DNA of 64,000 bases from Streptomyces xylophagus (GTDB lineage: Bacteria > Actinomycetota > Actinomycetes > Streptomycetales > Streptomycetaceae), in assembly GCF_000716435.1 (NCBI RefSeq), contig NZ_JNWO01000002.1:682001-746000 (forward strand), in the 5' to 3' direction. The translations under genes were made by a program, and so were the position numbers. The notes beneath the pieces are model-generated. The model did not search any database. It had not been told where the DNA came from and was given only the letters and a program-made list of their open reading frames with translations. Shown here piece after piece: positions 53,526 through 62,561 of this stretch. Position 1 is the stretch's first letter. Each line of letters begins with the position of its first letter.

Positions 53526-53894
53526 ATGCGCATCGGTGAGCTGGCCTCAAGGGTGGGCGTGAGCGTGCGGGCACTGCGCTACTACGAAGAGCAGGACCTG
53601 CTGGCCTCGGCGCGCAGCCCCAGCGGCCAGCGGCAGTACCCGGACAGCGCGGTCGACCGCGTCCAGCTGATTCAGCAGCTGTACTCCGCAGGGCTGCCGA
53701 GCAGGGCGATCCTGGAACTGCTGCCGTGCGTCGAGACCGGTGACGTGACCCCCGTGCTGCTGGACCGGCTGTCGGCCGAGCGGGACCGCATCGATACGCA
53801 GGTCAGCACCCTGGTGAAAACCCGGGACCGGCTCGACGCCATCATCACCACAGCCTCCACAGCCAGGAGCGCGGGCCGGCCCTGCCCTCGTTGA
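53526..53894 (+). CDS. MerR-family regulator
   Basis: 122 residues from ATG 53526, behind GGAGGGGG. MRIGELASRVGVSVRALRYYEEQDLLASARSPSGQRQYPDSAVDRVQLIQQL is the MerR winged helix. A coiled dimerisation helix follows (LLDRLSAERDRIDTQVSTLVKTRDRLDAII). There is no metal-binding Cys cluster, so it is more like the redox/aldehyde or multidrug subgroups. It controls the divergent SDR. Confidence 0.93.
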   Translation: MRIGELASRVGVSVRALRYYEEQDLLASARSPSGQRQYPDSAVDRVQLIQQLYSAGLPSRAILELLPCVETGDVTPVLLDRLSAERDRIDTQVSTLVKTRDRLDAIITTASTARSAGRPCPR

Positions 53895-53945
53895 GCAGCG
53901 CGCCTTCCCCAGGCGTGCGGCAGTGCTGGTCCGCCCGACGTCAGC

Positions 53946-54904
53946 AGGCGTCACTTGAGTCTCTTGGTGGTGGGCCGTCCGTCCCGGCGGTAGAGCGGGG
54001 TCGCGCGGCGGATGAGCATGCGGAGCGTGACGATCGCGGCGGACAGGTAGAGGTGGAAGTCCACAGCGCACTGGCGCTTCTCGGTGCAGCGGCGGAGCTT
54101 GCCGAAGTCGTTCATCCATGCGTGGCTCCGCTCCACGACCCACGTCTTGCCGGCCTGGATCGGTGCGGGCACGCCCTTGCGGGCGATCTCGCCGGTGAAG
54201 CCCGGTTCCTCGAGCGCGGCTCGGGTCCTGTCACTGTCGTAGCCCCGGTCCACGTTGACGTTGACCTGCTCGGGAAACACACCGGCCTGCTTCTTCGCGG
54301 CCTCCAGGGTGGGCACGAGCAGCGGGGAGTCATGACGGTTGGCCCCGGCCGAGACGAGACCGATCGGGACGCCGCGGGCTTCGGTGGCCACTGAGCGCTT
54401 CAGGCCCTGCTTGCCCCGGTCGACCGGGGAGCGTCCGGCTCTGTCGCCGTCGCAGGGAGCCTTGGTGATGCACCCGTCGACGGACAGCTCATGGAGTTGG
54501 AGGCCGGTCATGCGGTCGTACGCCTGCACGGCCAGCCCGTGGACCTGCTCGGCCCTGCCCAGCTGTGACCCGTACTCGACGCGGCGTCGGATGGTGCGCT
54601 CGGAGCACTGGCGGTCGGCGATCCGCTCGTATCCGGAGCCGTGCACCAGGGCGGCGATGACGCGCTCGAAGACAATCCGGTCCGGGATGCGCGGGTTGTG
54701 ACAGCCGAGCGGACGGGTATCGACATGCTCGGGCAGCAGCGCTGCGAACTGGTCCCACAGGGGTTCGAGCAGACATGACGGCAGCACAGGCACGAGCCCT
54801 CCGGCGATCACTGAGCGTCAAGAACTCCATGATCATCCGGGCTCGTGCCTGTCTTGCCTCCGGGTCGTCACACGGCCATTCGCCACACCTACCGCCGGGC
54901 TCTC
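53946..54904. mobile_element. IS5-type insertion sequence, left inverted repeat shortened
   Basis: The right end is the inverse of GAGAGCCCGGCGGTAGGTGT (54885-54904). The left end keeps only AGGCGTCACTTGAG of the full end seen at 48409-48428, so about 14 terminal bases are lost. It encloses one intact transposase. Confidence 0.7.
53951..54811 (-). CDS. IS5-family transposase
   Basis: 286 residues, apparently full length. DDE sites: LHELSVDGCITKAPC (Asp), VNVNVDRGYDSDRTRAALEE (Asp) and GKTWVVERSHAWMNDFGKLRRCTEK (Glu). The N-terminal region FERVIAALVHGSGYERIADRQCSERTIRRR carries the HTH. The start is a GTG. A related truncated copy is at 55294-55714. Confidence 0.9.
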   Translation of the reverse strand: MIAGGLVPVLPSCLLEPLWDQFAALLPEHVDTRPLGCHNPRIPDRIVFERVIAALVHGSGYERIADRQCSERTIRRRVEYGSQLGRAEQVHGLAVQAYDRMTGLQLHELSVDGCITKAPCDGDRAGRSPVDRGKQGLKRSVATEARGVPIGLVSAGANRHDSPLLVPTLEAAKKQAGVFPEQVNVNVDRGYDSDRTRAALEEPGFTGEIARKGVPAPIQAGKTWVVERSHAWMNDFGKLRRCTEKRQCAVDFHLYLSAAIVTLRMLIRRATPLYRRDGRPTTKRLK

Positions 54905-54991
54905 TTAGACGCCGCGCAGATAGGCGGCGTTGAGGGCGTCTACTCCAGTTAGGCTCAGAAGATCACTGTTACAGACCGCTATGAGGGGGCT

Positions 54992-55270
54992 ATGGCCGTC
55001 ACTTACTTGATGCTTGCGCGGTTGCCTGAAGGAGGCTTGGGTGCCTTCGAGGCTTATGAGAGCGCTGTCCTGCCGCTCCTTGCCGAGTACGGAGGGCGTC
55101 TTGAGCGCCGGCTTCGCACTCTGGACGATCGGGTCGAGGCCCATCTCATAACCTTTCCCAACAGCGAGGATCTCTCTGCCTACCGGGCGGATCCCCGGCG
55201 TTCTGCCGCTGCACCACTGCTGGAGTCGTCTGGGGCAGCGGTCGAACTGCTCGCGGTGCGCGACATTTAG
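54992..55270 (+). CDS. DUF1330/ABM-like small protein (dimeric alpha/beta fold)
   Basis: 92 residues: VTYLMLARLPEGGLGAFEAYESAVLPLLAEYGGRLERRLRTLDDRVEAHLITFPNSEDLSAYRADPRR. The pattern of a beta strand, helix FEAYESAVLPLL, then FPNSEDLSAYRADPR matches ferredoxin-like DUF1330 proteins. No catalytic function can be read. It sits alone between two IS5-type copies. Confidence 0.82.
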   Translation: MAVTYLMLARLPEGGLGAFEAYESAVLPLLAEYGGRLERRLRTLDDRVEAHLITFPNSEDLSAYRADPRRSAAAPLLESSGAAVELLAVRDI

Positions 55271-55293
55271 AGGTGGCGTGGACAAGGGTGCGG

Positions 55294-55714
55294 TCATGGT
55301 CGACGGTTCGGGCGTTCGTCCCAGCGGTGAGTCGTCCACGCCTGCCGGATCAGGCTGCGCACGGTGATGATCGCGTCAGCGAGGTTGAAGAATGCTTCGA
55401 CGACGGTGGCGCGCCGCTCGTAGCAGCGGACGAGCCGGTAGAAGGCGTTCTGCCAGGCGTGGGTACGCTCCATGTGCCAACGTCGGCTGGCCTGGATGGG
55501 CGCCTTCTCGCCTTTGTGCGCAATGAGGCCGTGTAGGCCGCGTTCGTCGAGCACAGCACGGGTCTTGTCCGAGTCGTAGCCGGCGTCCAATTACACGGTG
55601 ACGTCGACGGGGGAACGCCCGGCCACCTCGCCGCCTCCGGGGTTCGGTCAGCCATGAGGGCAGGGCAGGCACAGGTATCCCGGTGGTCACAGAGCGTCGC
55701 AACTCCATGATCAC
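55294..55714 (-). pseudogene. IS5-family transposase remnant (relative of 53951-54811)
   Basis: LDAGYDSDKTRAVLDERGLHGLIAHKGEKAPIQASRRWHMERTHAWQNAFYRLVRCYERRATVVEAFFNLADAIITVRSLIRQ corresponds to the second half of the neighbouring transposase. A TAA stands just before LDAGYD. The N-terminal region is deleted down to a short piece near 55620-55714. Confidence 0.75.
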
Positions 55715-55751
55715 CAGGTCCTGTGCCTGTTCTGCTACCGAGGTACCCCAA

Positions 55752-56338
55752 CGCGCCTACCTGCGCGCGCTCTTACAGTCCCGTTCGTACCGGTGACCGG
55801 CGCTATGGCCTCGGGTACTGCCGTGGAAGATGCGCAGGTCGATGCCGCAGATACTCGAGCTGCACAGCGGACTGCGAGTGCTCCCGTGGCAAGCATGCAT
55901 CCCTCACCGTGGGGTGGAATTGATAGAAGTTCGCGGCCGTTCTTGCGAGGATCGCCGCGGTCTCCGTAGTGGAGGAGTCTGCGAACACCTCCTCGACTGC
56001 GCCCGCACCGGCCGGATGTCGTCGACCGTCCAGGTGCGGTGATCGGCCTCGTTGACGAGCCCGGACACCTTGCAGGTCACCTGAATGTGGGCCGTGCGCC
56101 GCCGCACCTGCTTCTTCCAGTGGGTGAGATCGCCGTCCGTGACGGACGGTTTACCGGGAGGCCGCGTTGGTGAATGGTGCGTAGCCCCCTCGATCACGTC
56201 AGGGCGGTGCGGCCGGCACGGATCGCTCTCCGCCTGCACGAGGTGCCGCACGGACCGCAGGTACATGCCGTCCGGTCCGGAGAGCAGAGCGTCGAGTGTG
56301 TCGCTGATCGAGAGCCCAGAGACGGTGGTGGTGGGAAA
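55752..56338. other. No supported gene
   Basis: Six-frame reading gives only Arg/Ser/His-rich stretches without domain signatures. One 162-codon frame (56392-55904, minus) begins inside the terminator hairpin of the next gene and lacks a ribosome site, so I do not accept it. The area probably consists of IS-flank debris. Confidence 0.5.
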
Positions 56339-56377
56339 CCGCTGCGATCGGCGGCTGATGTGTGCCGATCGCAGCGG
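56339..56377 (-). terminator. Strong hairpin terminator of the beta-helix enzyme gene
   Basis: CCGCTGCGATCGG (56339-56351) and CCGATCGCAGCGG (56365-56377) form a perfect 13-bp stem with a 13-nt loop, 26 nt after the stop codon of the leftward gene. Confidence 0.8.
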
Positions 56378-56402
56378 TACCGGCGTTGTCACGCGAAGGG
56401 CG

Positions 56403-59087
56403 TCACTGGATGGTCCAGAGTTGGTTGGTCTGGTTCAGCGGTGTCCACTGGCCGAGTGCGGTTCCTCCAGTGGTCGAGTTGCCAGGAACCTCCAGGACCT
56501 GTCGGCTCTCGACGTTGCGGATGCCATATCCGCTGCTGGTCGGTTCGAAGTACCAGAGCTGGTCGTTGCCGCCGTTGTAGGTCTTCTGGACCAGGGCCGC
56601 ACCCTTGGCGTGCGAGCTGTTGGAAATGTCCAGGACCTTGCCGCTGTTCCGGTTGACGATCTTGTAGAGGTTTCCGCTGACCCGCACGATGTTCCACTGC
56701 TGGTTGGCGCCCGAGTTGCTCTGCCACTGGACCACGCTCGCGTCGTCCGCGGTCGACCCTTGGTAGACATCGGCCAGCAGGCCGCTGTTGACGTTCTTGA
56801 TCGTGTAGTACGTCGACGCGTTGAAGGACGGAGCGGTGGGCGGATTCTCCAGTGCGCCGCCGGCCTGCTGCACGCTGAAGTCGTCGATGTAGAAGTAGCC
56901 GCCGTCGGTCTTGGCGACGCGCACGTAGCGGAACTTCTGGCGTGCGTCGATCTTGGCCGTCAGTGTCGCGTTGTACGGGAGGACCGTGGCGTCCTGCCGT
57001 CCCAGCACCGTGTAGTCGGTGAACGTGGGGTCGTTGGAGCCGCGTATCTCGAAGTTGCTCCGGGTCTCGGGCTGGTCGATGTCCTGGCGGGTGGTGAACG
57101 AGAACTGACCGAGTGCGTACGCACTGCCGAGGTCTACCTGCCACCAGGCCGAGGTGTCGCTGCCGGTGGGGGACCAACCGGTCGTCAGGTCGTTGTCATT
57201 GGCCTTGTCCGGTGCCCAGTTGGAGCCGTAGACGGAGGACGCGGTGGCTGTCCTGCCGTAGGCGAGATTGGTCTTTGCCAGCAGTCCTTGGTAGGCCGAC
57301 TGAAGACCCGAGGCCTGCATCACAGCGGTTCCGGTGGTCGTGTTGTTGGAGAGGGTGACGTTGGGGCCGTTGGCGTTCCGGATGACGAAGTTGTCCGTGT
57401 GCGACAGGACGTTGTTCGCCACGGTCATGTTGCTGGAGCCCTCGTCGAGGTAGATGCCGCCCACGCCCGAGGAACACGCGGTGGGCGTGCGGACCACGTC
57501 GTGGATGTAGTTGTTGTTGATCACCGTTCCGGGGTCGTTGGAGAGGTGGTAGATGCCCGCCGTGTCGCACAGTTGGTTCACGACGTTGCCGATGCGGTTG
57601 TAGCTGACGGAGTTGTCGCCCTCCGCGTTGGCAGCCGACTGCCAGCCCCAGCCCAGGGAGATCCCGGCCCAGGGGGAGTCGGAGATGTCGTTGTGGTCGA
57701 TGGTGGTGCCGTGCACGAAGCCCGCGTTGATGCCAGCGGTGCCGAGATAGTCCTGGCCGGTGCGGTTGATCAGGTTGTTGGTGACGGTGACCCCGCTGAC
57801 GACCTCGCGCGCGTCCTCACCCGCGGGTGAGGTGGGCGGGTTGTACACGGTGTGGTACTCGACGTCGGGATCCGAGAACTTGCCCACCGTGATCCCGTTG
57901 CCCGCGATGTCCTGGACGACGTTCCCGGTGACCGCGGAGTTGTGGACGCCGTGGTGCAGGTCGAGGGCAGTTGAGCCCATCTTCGTGAAGGTGTTGCCGG
58001 TGAAGGACAGGTTGTCGGCGTTCGCGGCGTACACACCGGCCGGCGGGCGGTTCACGTACTGCTTGTTGCTGGGGTCGGCGGAGATGTTGTAGTTGCCGCC
58101 CTGACCGTTGAGCAGGCCGTTGTCACTGGCCTCGGTCCAGTTGGTCTGGGTGAAGGTGATGCCCGAGAACTGCAGGTTGTGGACGGGGGAGTTGAGGCTG
58201 TCTCCCTTGATGTCGAAGAGCGTCTCCAGGGTCGGGACCTGCACGGCGGCCGACGTCATGGTCTCGCCCGCCCGGGGGAGGTAGTAGAGCGTCTGCGCGT
58301 CCTTGTCGAGGTAGAACTCGCCGGGCTCGGTGAGGAACTCGTGGGCGTTCTCGAAGTGCAGGGGAGAGCCGTTGGAAAGCAGCGGATACGGCCGCTGGAA
58401 GAGGATGCCGGCCTCGTGGTCCTGGATCGAGACGCTCGCCAGGCCGCCGCTCGTGGTGTACGACTTCAGCCGCAGGTAGTTCTCGGCCCACTGCAGTTGC
58501 AGCACCATCTCGACGCGGCCGAAGTGGTCCCAGTTCGCCACCTGGGAGCTGAGGACCTTCAGTACCTGGGCCGTCTTGTCGCTGCCCTGCAGTTGGAAGT
58601 TGGAGCCGACATCCGGGTAGCGGGCGCGCGTGGCCCGCACGCCGTTGACGTACAGCTGCCGGAAGTCGAGGTTGCCGACCGCTGCCTTGTACTGGCCGTT
58701 GCCGGCCGATGTCCAGCCGGTGATGGACGTGGCGCCGGAGACGACCGGGGTCTCCGAGCCGTACGCTTTGTAGATGACGTTGTGGCCGTTGGTTCCCGAG
58801 TCGGCGGTGGTGAAGTCGACCGGGCTGGTGAGGGGGTACGTGCCCCCGCGCAGATTCACGACGATGTCCCCGGACATGGCCGAGTTCACCGTACGCACCG
58901 CGTCGCGTGCCTTGGTGATCGTCTTGAAGGCCGCTGATGTGCTGGTTCCCGGGTTGCTGTCACTGCCGTTGGCGGGGTCCACGTAGAAGCTGGTGTCTGC
59001 CGCGTGCGCCGCCTGCGCGGGCAGGACGACGGCCGTGGCCACCAGCAGCGTCTGCAACAGTCCCACGATGAGCCGTGCGGGTCTCAT
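56403..59087 (-). CDS. Secreted right-handed beta-helix glycosidase with CBM32 and ricin-type domains
   Basis: 894 residues from ATG 59085-59087, with AAGGAG 9 nt upstream. A signal peptide spans about 1-30 (LIVGLLQTLLVATAVVLPAQAAHA). The beta-helix domain (about 31-590; TSFYVDPANGSDSNPGTSTSAAFKTITKARDAVR, then repeated NN/TG turns such as AGINAGFVHGTTIDHNDISDSPWAGISLGWGW) resembles GH141/GH120-like enzymes. An F5/8 (CBM32) domain is at about 600-745. A ricin-type beta-trefoil is at about 755-894, with QxW repeats (NQQWNIV, DQLWYF, NQLWTIQ). It is the last gene of the rhamnose-mutarotase/ABC cluster, so it likely releases side-chain sugars outside the cell. Confidence 0.88.
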   Translation of the reverse strand: MRPARLIVGLLQTLLVATAVVLPAQAAHAADTSFYVDPANGSDSNPGTSTSAAFKTITKARDAVRTVNSAMSGDIVVNLRGGTYPLTSPVDFTTADSGTNGHNVIYKAYGSETPVVSGATSITGWTSAGNGQYKAAVGNLDFRQLYVNGVRATRARYPDVGSNFQLQGSDKTAQVLKVLSSQVANWDHFGRVEMVLQLQWAENYLRLKSYTTSGGLASVSIQDHEAGILFQRPYPLLSNGSPLHFENAHEFLTEPGEFYLDKDAQTLYYLPRAGETMTSAAVQVPTLETLFDIKGDSLNSPVHNLQFSGITFTQTNWTEASDNGLLNGQGGNYNISADPSNKQYVNRPPAGVYAANADNLSFTGNTFTKMGSTALDLHHGVHNSAVTGNVVQDIAGNGITVGKFSDPDVEYHTVYNPPTSPAGEDAREVVSGVTVTNNLINRTGQDYLGTAGINAGFVHGTTIDHNDISDSPWAGISLGWGWQSAANAEGDNSVSYNRIGNVVNQLCDTAGIYHLSNDPGTVINNNYIHDVVRTPTACSSGVGGIYLDEGSSNMTVANNVLSHTDNFVIRNANGPNVTLSNNTTTGTAVMQASGLQSAYQGLLAKTNLAYGRTATASSVYGSNWAPDKANDNDLTTGWSPTGSDTSAWWQVDLGSAYALGQFSFTTRQDIDQPETRSNFEIRGSNDPTFTDYTVLGRQDATVLPYNATLTAKIDARQKFRYVRVAKTDGGYFYIDDFSVQQAGGALENPPTAPSFNASTYYTIKNVNSGLLADVYQGSTADDASVVQWQSNSGANQQWNIVRVSGNLYKIVNRNSGKVLDISNSSHAKGAALVQKTYNGGNDQLWYFEPTSSGYGIRNVESRQVLEVPGNSTTGGTALGQWTPLNQTNQLWTIQ

Positions 59088-59149
59088 GCTGTTGATCTCC
59101 TTACCTCGTTGCGCAGCGCGCGCCGGAAGTCCCGTACGCCGCCTGCGTC

Positions 59150-59497
59150 CTAGGTGGGGCTGTCGGTGCCCGGGTCGCCGAGATGCCAGATCTCGGGGAG
59201 GTCGGTCCACTGGCCCCCGGTGCCTCGGTCCGGCCACGGTTCCTGGCACGGATCGGTGAGCCTCCACCACCGTTTGGTCACCGGGTCGGCCGCGAGTGCC
59301 GCCATGTCGGCCTCGAAGTACTCGCCGTCGTACTCGAAGTAGGCGAAGAGGACGTCGTGGTGGCGGAAGATGCTGTAGTTGCGCACGTGGGCCCGGTGCA
59401 GCGCGGCTTCGACGGCGGGCCAGACAGCGGCGTGCAGGGCGAGGTAGTCCTTGCGCCGTTCCGGGCGGAGCCTGATGGTCTGGGCGATCCGTTTCAC
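59150..59497 (-). CDS. rhaM: L-rhamnose mutarotase
   Basis: 115 residues from GTG 59495-59497, with GGGAGG upstream. VKRIAQTIRLRPERRKDYLALHAAVWPAVEAALHRAHVRNYSIFRHHDVLFAYFEYDGEYFEADMAALAADPVTKRWWRLTDPCQEP matches the RhaM/RhaU family, which interconverts alpha and beta anomers of L-rhamnose. Its GTG overlaps the stop of the upstream 674-residue protein. Start, length and the DPVTKRWWxLTDPCQ signature fit well. It indicates that rhamnose is a product of this cluster. Confidence 0.92.
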   Translation of the reverse strand: MKRIAQTIRLRPERRKDYLALHAAVWPAVEAALHRAHVRNYSIFRHHDVLFAYFEYDGEYFEADMAALAADPVTKRWWRLTDPCQEPWPDRGTGGQWTDLPEIWHLGDPGTDSPT

Positions 59498-61518
59498 TCT
59501 CCGACCTCCCCGTCGGGAAGCCCGGCTCCGGATCCCGCCGGCACATCCACGGAGAACGGCGTGCGGTAGCTGGGTGTCCGCGTGCGCAGGCTCAGTCGGA
59601 GCGTGAGCCGTATGCGCGTGGAGGCGGGCAGTACGACGGTCAGCAGGGAGCCGCCGACGGGTGCTTCCGCCTCGGTGACGGTCGGCTCCCCGTGGCCGTA
59701 GTCGTACATGTCCCCGACCCATGAATCGTCCTCGCAGGTCGTGTAGCGCACCGAGGTGATCGTGTGTTCGGCGAAGGCGCCGGCCTGGACGCCGACCGTG
59801 CAAGCGCGGTCGGCGGAGAGGTTGACCAGCTCGACGACGGTGGCTTCAGGGGCGATCGATGTCACCAGGGCCGCCACTTCGGGCGGGAGTCCCGCGCGGC
59901 GCGCCTCGCCGTCGTAGTAGCGCACCCGCGCCTGCTGCAGACCGCCGTTGTAGAGGACCTGGGGACCGCCCCATGTCAGCTGTACGAGCGCCTCGGTGAC
60001 CACCGGGTTCGACTGCTGCCACACGTGGATGTCCTCCTCGGCCACGTCCAGATCGCGGTAGCGGTCCATGCGGGCGAGGCGGTGGCGGACCTGCGCCTGG
60101 GCTGCGGCGAGGATGCGTTCCGGGTAGGCGGGATCGTCGCCGGCGAGGAAGGCGAACCAGGCCTCCTCGTGCCCGGACTCCTCCTTGGCCCGGAAGGCCC
60201 GCACGTCACGCCAGTCGAGTCCGCCGGCATCGCGCAGTCCCTCCAGCCGGGCCAGGTCGGCCGGAGCGGCCGTGTGATGCCACAGCGCCACCGGCACGGC
60301 GGGGGTGACGGGGTTGTGGTCGAACCATCCGGAGTCGTTGTGGCGGAAGGGGATGTGCAGGGTGGGTGTGTGGATGTCAGGACCGAGTTGGGCGAGCCAT
60401 TTGGCGGGGAGGCTGGAATCGGCTTCGGTGAAGGCCATCACCTTGCCGTGACCGATGAGAGTGTCGAGGCTGGTCGTGACCATGGAGAGGTAGTCGTCGT
60501 CACCGGTGACCGTCGCAGCCGCGAGTGCCGCCACGCATGCCGCGTGGCCGACGCTGTGCCAGCCGTGCGGCCAGGACCAGCCGTAGTGCCCGCCGTACCA
60601 GCGGCCTTCGAGGAGGCCGCCGACCGTGCCGTCCGGGCCGACGTTGTCGGGTATCAGACCGCCGTTGGCCTTCGCGCGTTCATGCCATGCGCCGACGTAC
60701 TCGACGATCCAGTCGCGGTAGCGTTCCTCGCCGGACAGGATCCAGGCGTTGAGGACCAGCCCGGCCGCGGCGAGGTTGACCGCGGTGTCGCCGCTGCCCA
60801 TGCGGTCGCGCATCTGGCTGCCGAGGCGTGGGTCCGCGGACAGCGGGGGTTCGGGGGCGTCGGCCGGCTGGATCCAGTCGAGCGGAAAGCCGTACAGCTC
60901 GGCTTCCTTGGGCAGCCAGGGGTAGGAGTCGCTGTCGGACAGACCGCGCCGGTCGGGGTCGCTGCCGTTGTGGGGGCGCCTGATGATGCGGTGGTCGGGG
61001 TCGTAGTTGCCCTTCGCCGGATCGACGTACAGCTCGGCGAACCGCACGGCGCGTTGCGACCAGCGATCGGGGGCCGCCATGCACAGGAAGTAGAGCAGCA
61101 GCAGACTCTCGCCCTGGTGGAACCAGTCGTAGCCGCGCTCGAACTCGTCCTTCAGCATGCCCAGTTCGGTCAGCTGCCGGGTGACGCCCTCCCAGTGCCT
61201 CTCGGCGGCGGGCAGCAGGTCGTCCGCTCCGCCGAGCAGATACAGCTGGGGCCAGTTGAAGAACGCCTCGTAGAAGTCGTCGACGCCGTCACGGGTGGAG
61301 AGCTGTCCGTTGTAGTTCAGGCGCCCGTCCGGGCCGGTGAACTCCCGCTCGAAACGCCGCCAGGCGTGGTCGAGCAGGTCGAACAGCGCGCGCTGTGCCG
61401 GCGCCCAGCCGGGAGGTTCGAGCAAGGGCACACTGGCTCGCACTCCGGCGGAGGACACCGGGCCGTCGGAGGAGGCGGTGTCCTCGCCGGCAGAGCGATC
61501 GGCAGGACTGAAGGGCAT
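59494..61518 (-). CDS. Large cytosolic protein, probably an (alpha/alpha)-barrel glycan-active enzyme
   Basis: 674 residues from ATG 61516-61518, behind GGAGACG. No signal peptide. Repeated helical motifs with Trp and His (FDLLDHAWRRFEREFTGPDGRLNYNGQLSTRDGVDDFYEAFFNWPQLYLLGG, GGHYGWSWPHGWHSVGHAACVAALAAA, WLAQLGPDIHTPTLHIPFRHNDSGWFDHNP) suggest an alpha/alpha toroid, followed by a beta-rich C terminus. I do not recognise the family. It lies between the ABC permeases and rhaM with overlapping stops and starts, so it likely acts on an imported oligosaccharide. Confidence 0.75.
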   Translation of the reverse strand: MPFSPADRSAGEDTASSDGPVSSAGVRASVPLLEPPGWAPAQRALFDLLDHAWRRFEREFTGPDGRLNYNGQLSTRDGVDDFYEAFFNWPQLYLLGGADDLLPAAERHWEGVTRQLTELGMLKDEFERGYDWFHQGESLLLLYFLCMAAPDRWSQRAVRFAELYVDPAKGNYDPDHRIIRRPHNGSDPDRRGLSDSDSYPWLPKEAELYGFPLDWIQPADAPEPPLSADPRLGSQMRDRMGSGDTAVNLAAAGLVLNAWILSGEERYRDWIVEYVGAWHERAKANGGLIPDNVGPDGTVGGLLEGRWYGGHYGWSWPHGWHSVGHAACVAALAAATVTGDDDYLSMVTTSLDTLIGHGKVMAFTEADSSLPAKWLAQLGPDIHTPTLHIPFRHNDSGWFDHNPVTPAVPVALWHHTAAPADLARLEGLRDAGGLDWRDVRAFRAKEESGHEEAWFAFLAGDDPAYPERILAAAQAQVRHRLARMDRYRDLDVAEEDIHVWQQSNPVVTEALVQLTWGGPQVLYNGGLQQARVRYYDGEARRAGLPPEVAALVTSIAPEATVVELVNLSADRACTVGVQAGAFAEHTITSVRYTTCEDDSWVGDMYDYGHGEPTVTEAEAPVGGSLLTVVLPASTRIRLTLRLSLRTRTPSYRTPFSVDVPAGSGAGLPDGEVGE

Positions 61519-61589
61519 GGGAACGTCTCCGTTCGGGAGAGGAAGGCAGTGGAAACGCGCGGAGGCCGGCGGGACGACGGTCCCTGACC

Positions 61590-62561
61590 TCATTCCTTGG
61601 TGGCGCCGGCGAGCATTCCGGTGACCAGGAAGCGCTGCGAGAACAGGAAGACGACCAGGACCGGAGTGATCGCGACCAAGGTGGCCAGGGCTAGTTGAGG
61701 CCGCTCGACGGCGAGGGATCCGACCGTCGGGTTGAAGGAGGGCACGCTGCTGAGCAGGGTGCCGACACCCACCTGCACCGGCATCTGGTCGCTCTCGGGC
61801 AGCATCACGTAGGGCAGGAAGTAGTTGGTCCAGTTGGCCACGAAGCTGAAGAAGCCGACGAGTGCGACGACGGGCGACGCGAGGGGAAGGGCGATGTGCC
61901 GGAAGACCCCGAACTCGCCGCATCCGTCGATGCGGGCGGCCGCCAACAGGTCCCGGGGCACCGCGGTGGTGAAGTAGATGTAGGTCAGATACACCCCGAA
62001 CGGATAGAACGAGTACGGCAGGATGATCGACCACATCGTCCCGATGAGATGCACGGCGTTGAGCTCCAGGAACAGGGGGACCACCAGCGTCGCGTTCGGC
62101 ATCAGCATCACGATCAGCGTGGCGACGAGCAGAGCACGACGTCCGCGGAACTCCGTCATCGCCAGCGCGTAGCCGGCCGGCACGGCGACGCACAGCGTGA
62201 TGACCAGGGAAATGCCCGCGTAGATCGCCGAGTTGCGCAGCCACAGCAGGATCGCGTTGTCCTGGAAGGCGGTCAGCGCATGCCAGTTGGCCTTGAGCGC
62301 GTGCCAGGAGCCGAAGGAGAGCGGGTTGCCGTGCACGAGCTGGTGGTCGGTCTTGGTGGCGGCCAGGACGAGCCAGAGCACGGGCAGGACGAAGAACACC
62401 GTGAACGCGGCGAGTACGGCGGCCACCAGCGCCCGGGAGGCGTAGCGCCGGGCGGGAGGTCGGCTGGTGCGGGGAGGCCTGTGCGGCGTGGGGCTCGGGC
62501 TCGCGGCGGCTTCTCCGCGGCGTGGACGCACACCGGGGTGCGTGGGCGTTTCACTCGGCAT
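61590..62561 (-). CDS. ABC sugar transporter permease (MalG-type)
   Basis: 323 residues, six membrane helices after a Pro/Arg-rich N terminus of about 40 residues. The EAA loop is AARIDGCGEFGVFRHIALPLASP. CUT1-type carbohydrate importer inner component. It overlaps the preceding permease gene by 11 nt. No ATPase is encoded here; CUT1 systems in Streptomyces usually share MsiK. Confidence 0.93.
   Translation of the reverse strand: MPSETPTHPGVRPRRGEAAASPSPTPHRPPRTSRPPARRYASRALVAAVLAAFTVFFVLPVLWLVLAATKTDHQLVHGNPLSFGSWHALKANWHALTAFQDNAILLWLRNSAIYAGISLVITLCVAVPAGYALAMTEFRGRRALLVATLIVMLMPNATLVVPLFLELNAVHLIGTMWSIILPYSFYPFGVYLTYIYFTTAVPRDLLAAARIDGCGEFGVFRHIALPLASPVVALVGFFSFVANWTNYFLPYVMLPESDQMPVQVGVGTLLSSVPSFNPTVGSLAVERPQLALATLVAITPVLVVFLFSQRFLVTGMLAGATKE

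Noticed and set aside
41400..56000. Complete prophage or integrative element
   Set aside because: Only a broken terminase gene is phage-like; no integrase, portal, capsid, tail or att sites were found.
55904..56392. 162-codon leftward frame after the beta-helix gene
   Set aside because: Starts within the terminator stem region, no ribosome site, composition unlike real proteins here.
56085..57830. 581-codon rightward open frame opposite the beta-helix enzyme
   Set aside because: No start signals or domains; it crosses a strong terminator hairpin and lies antisense to a supported gene.
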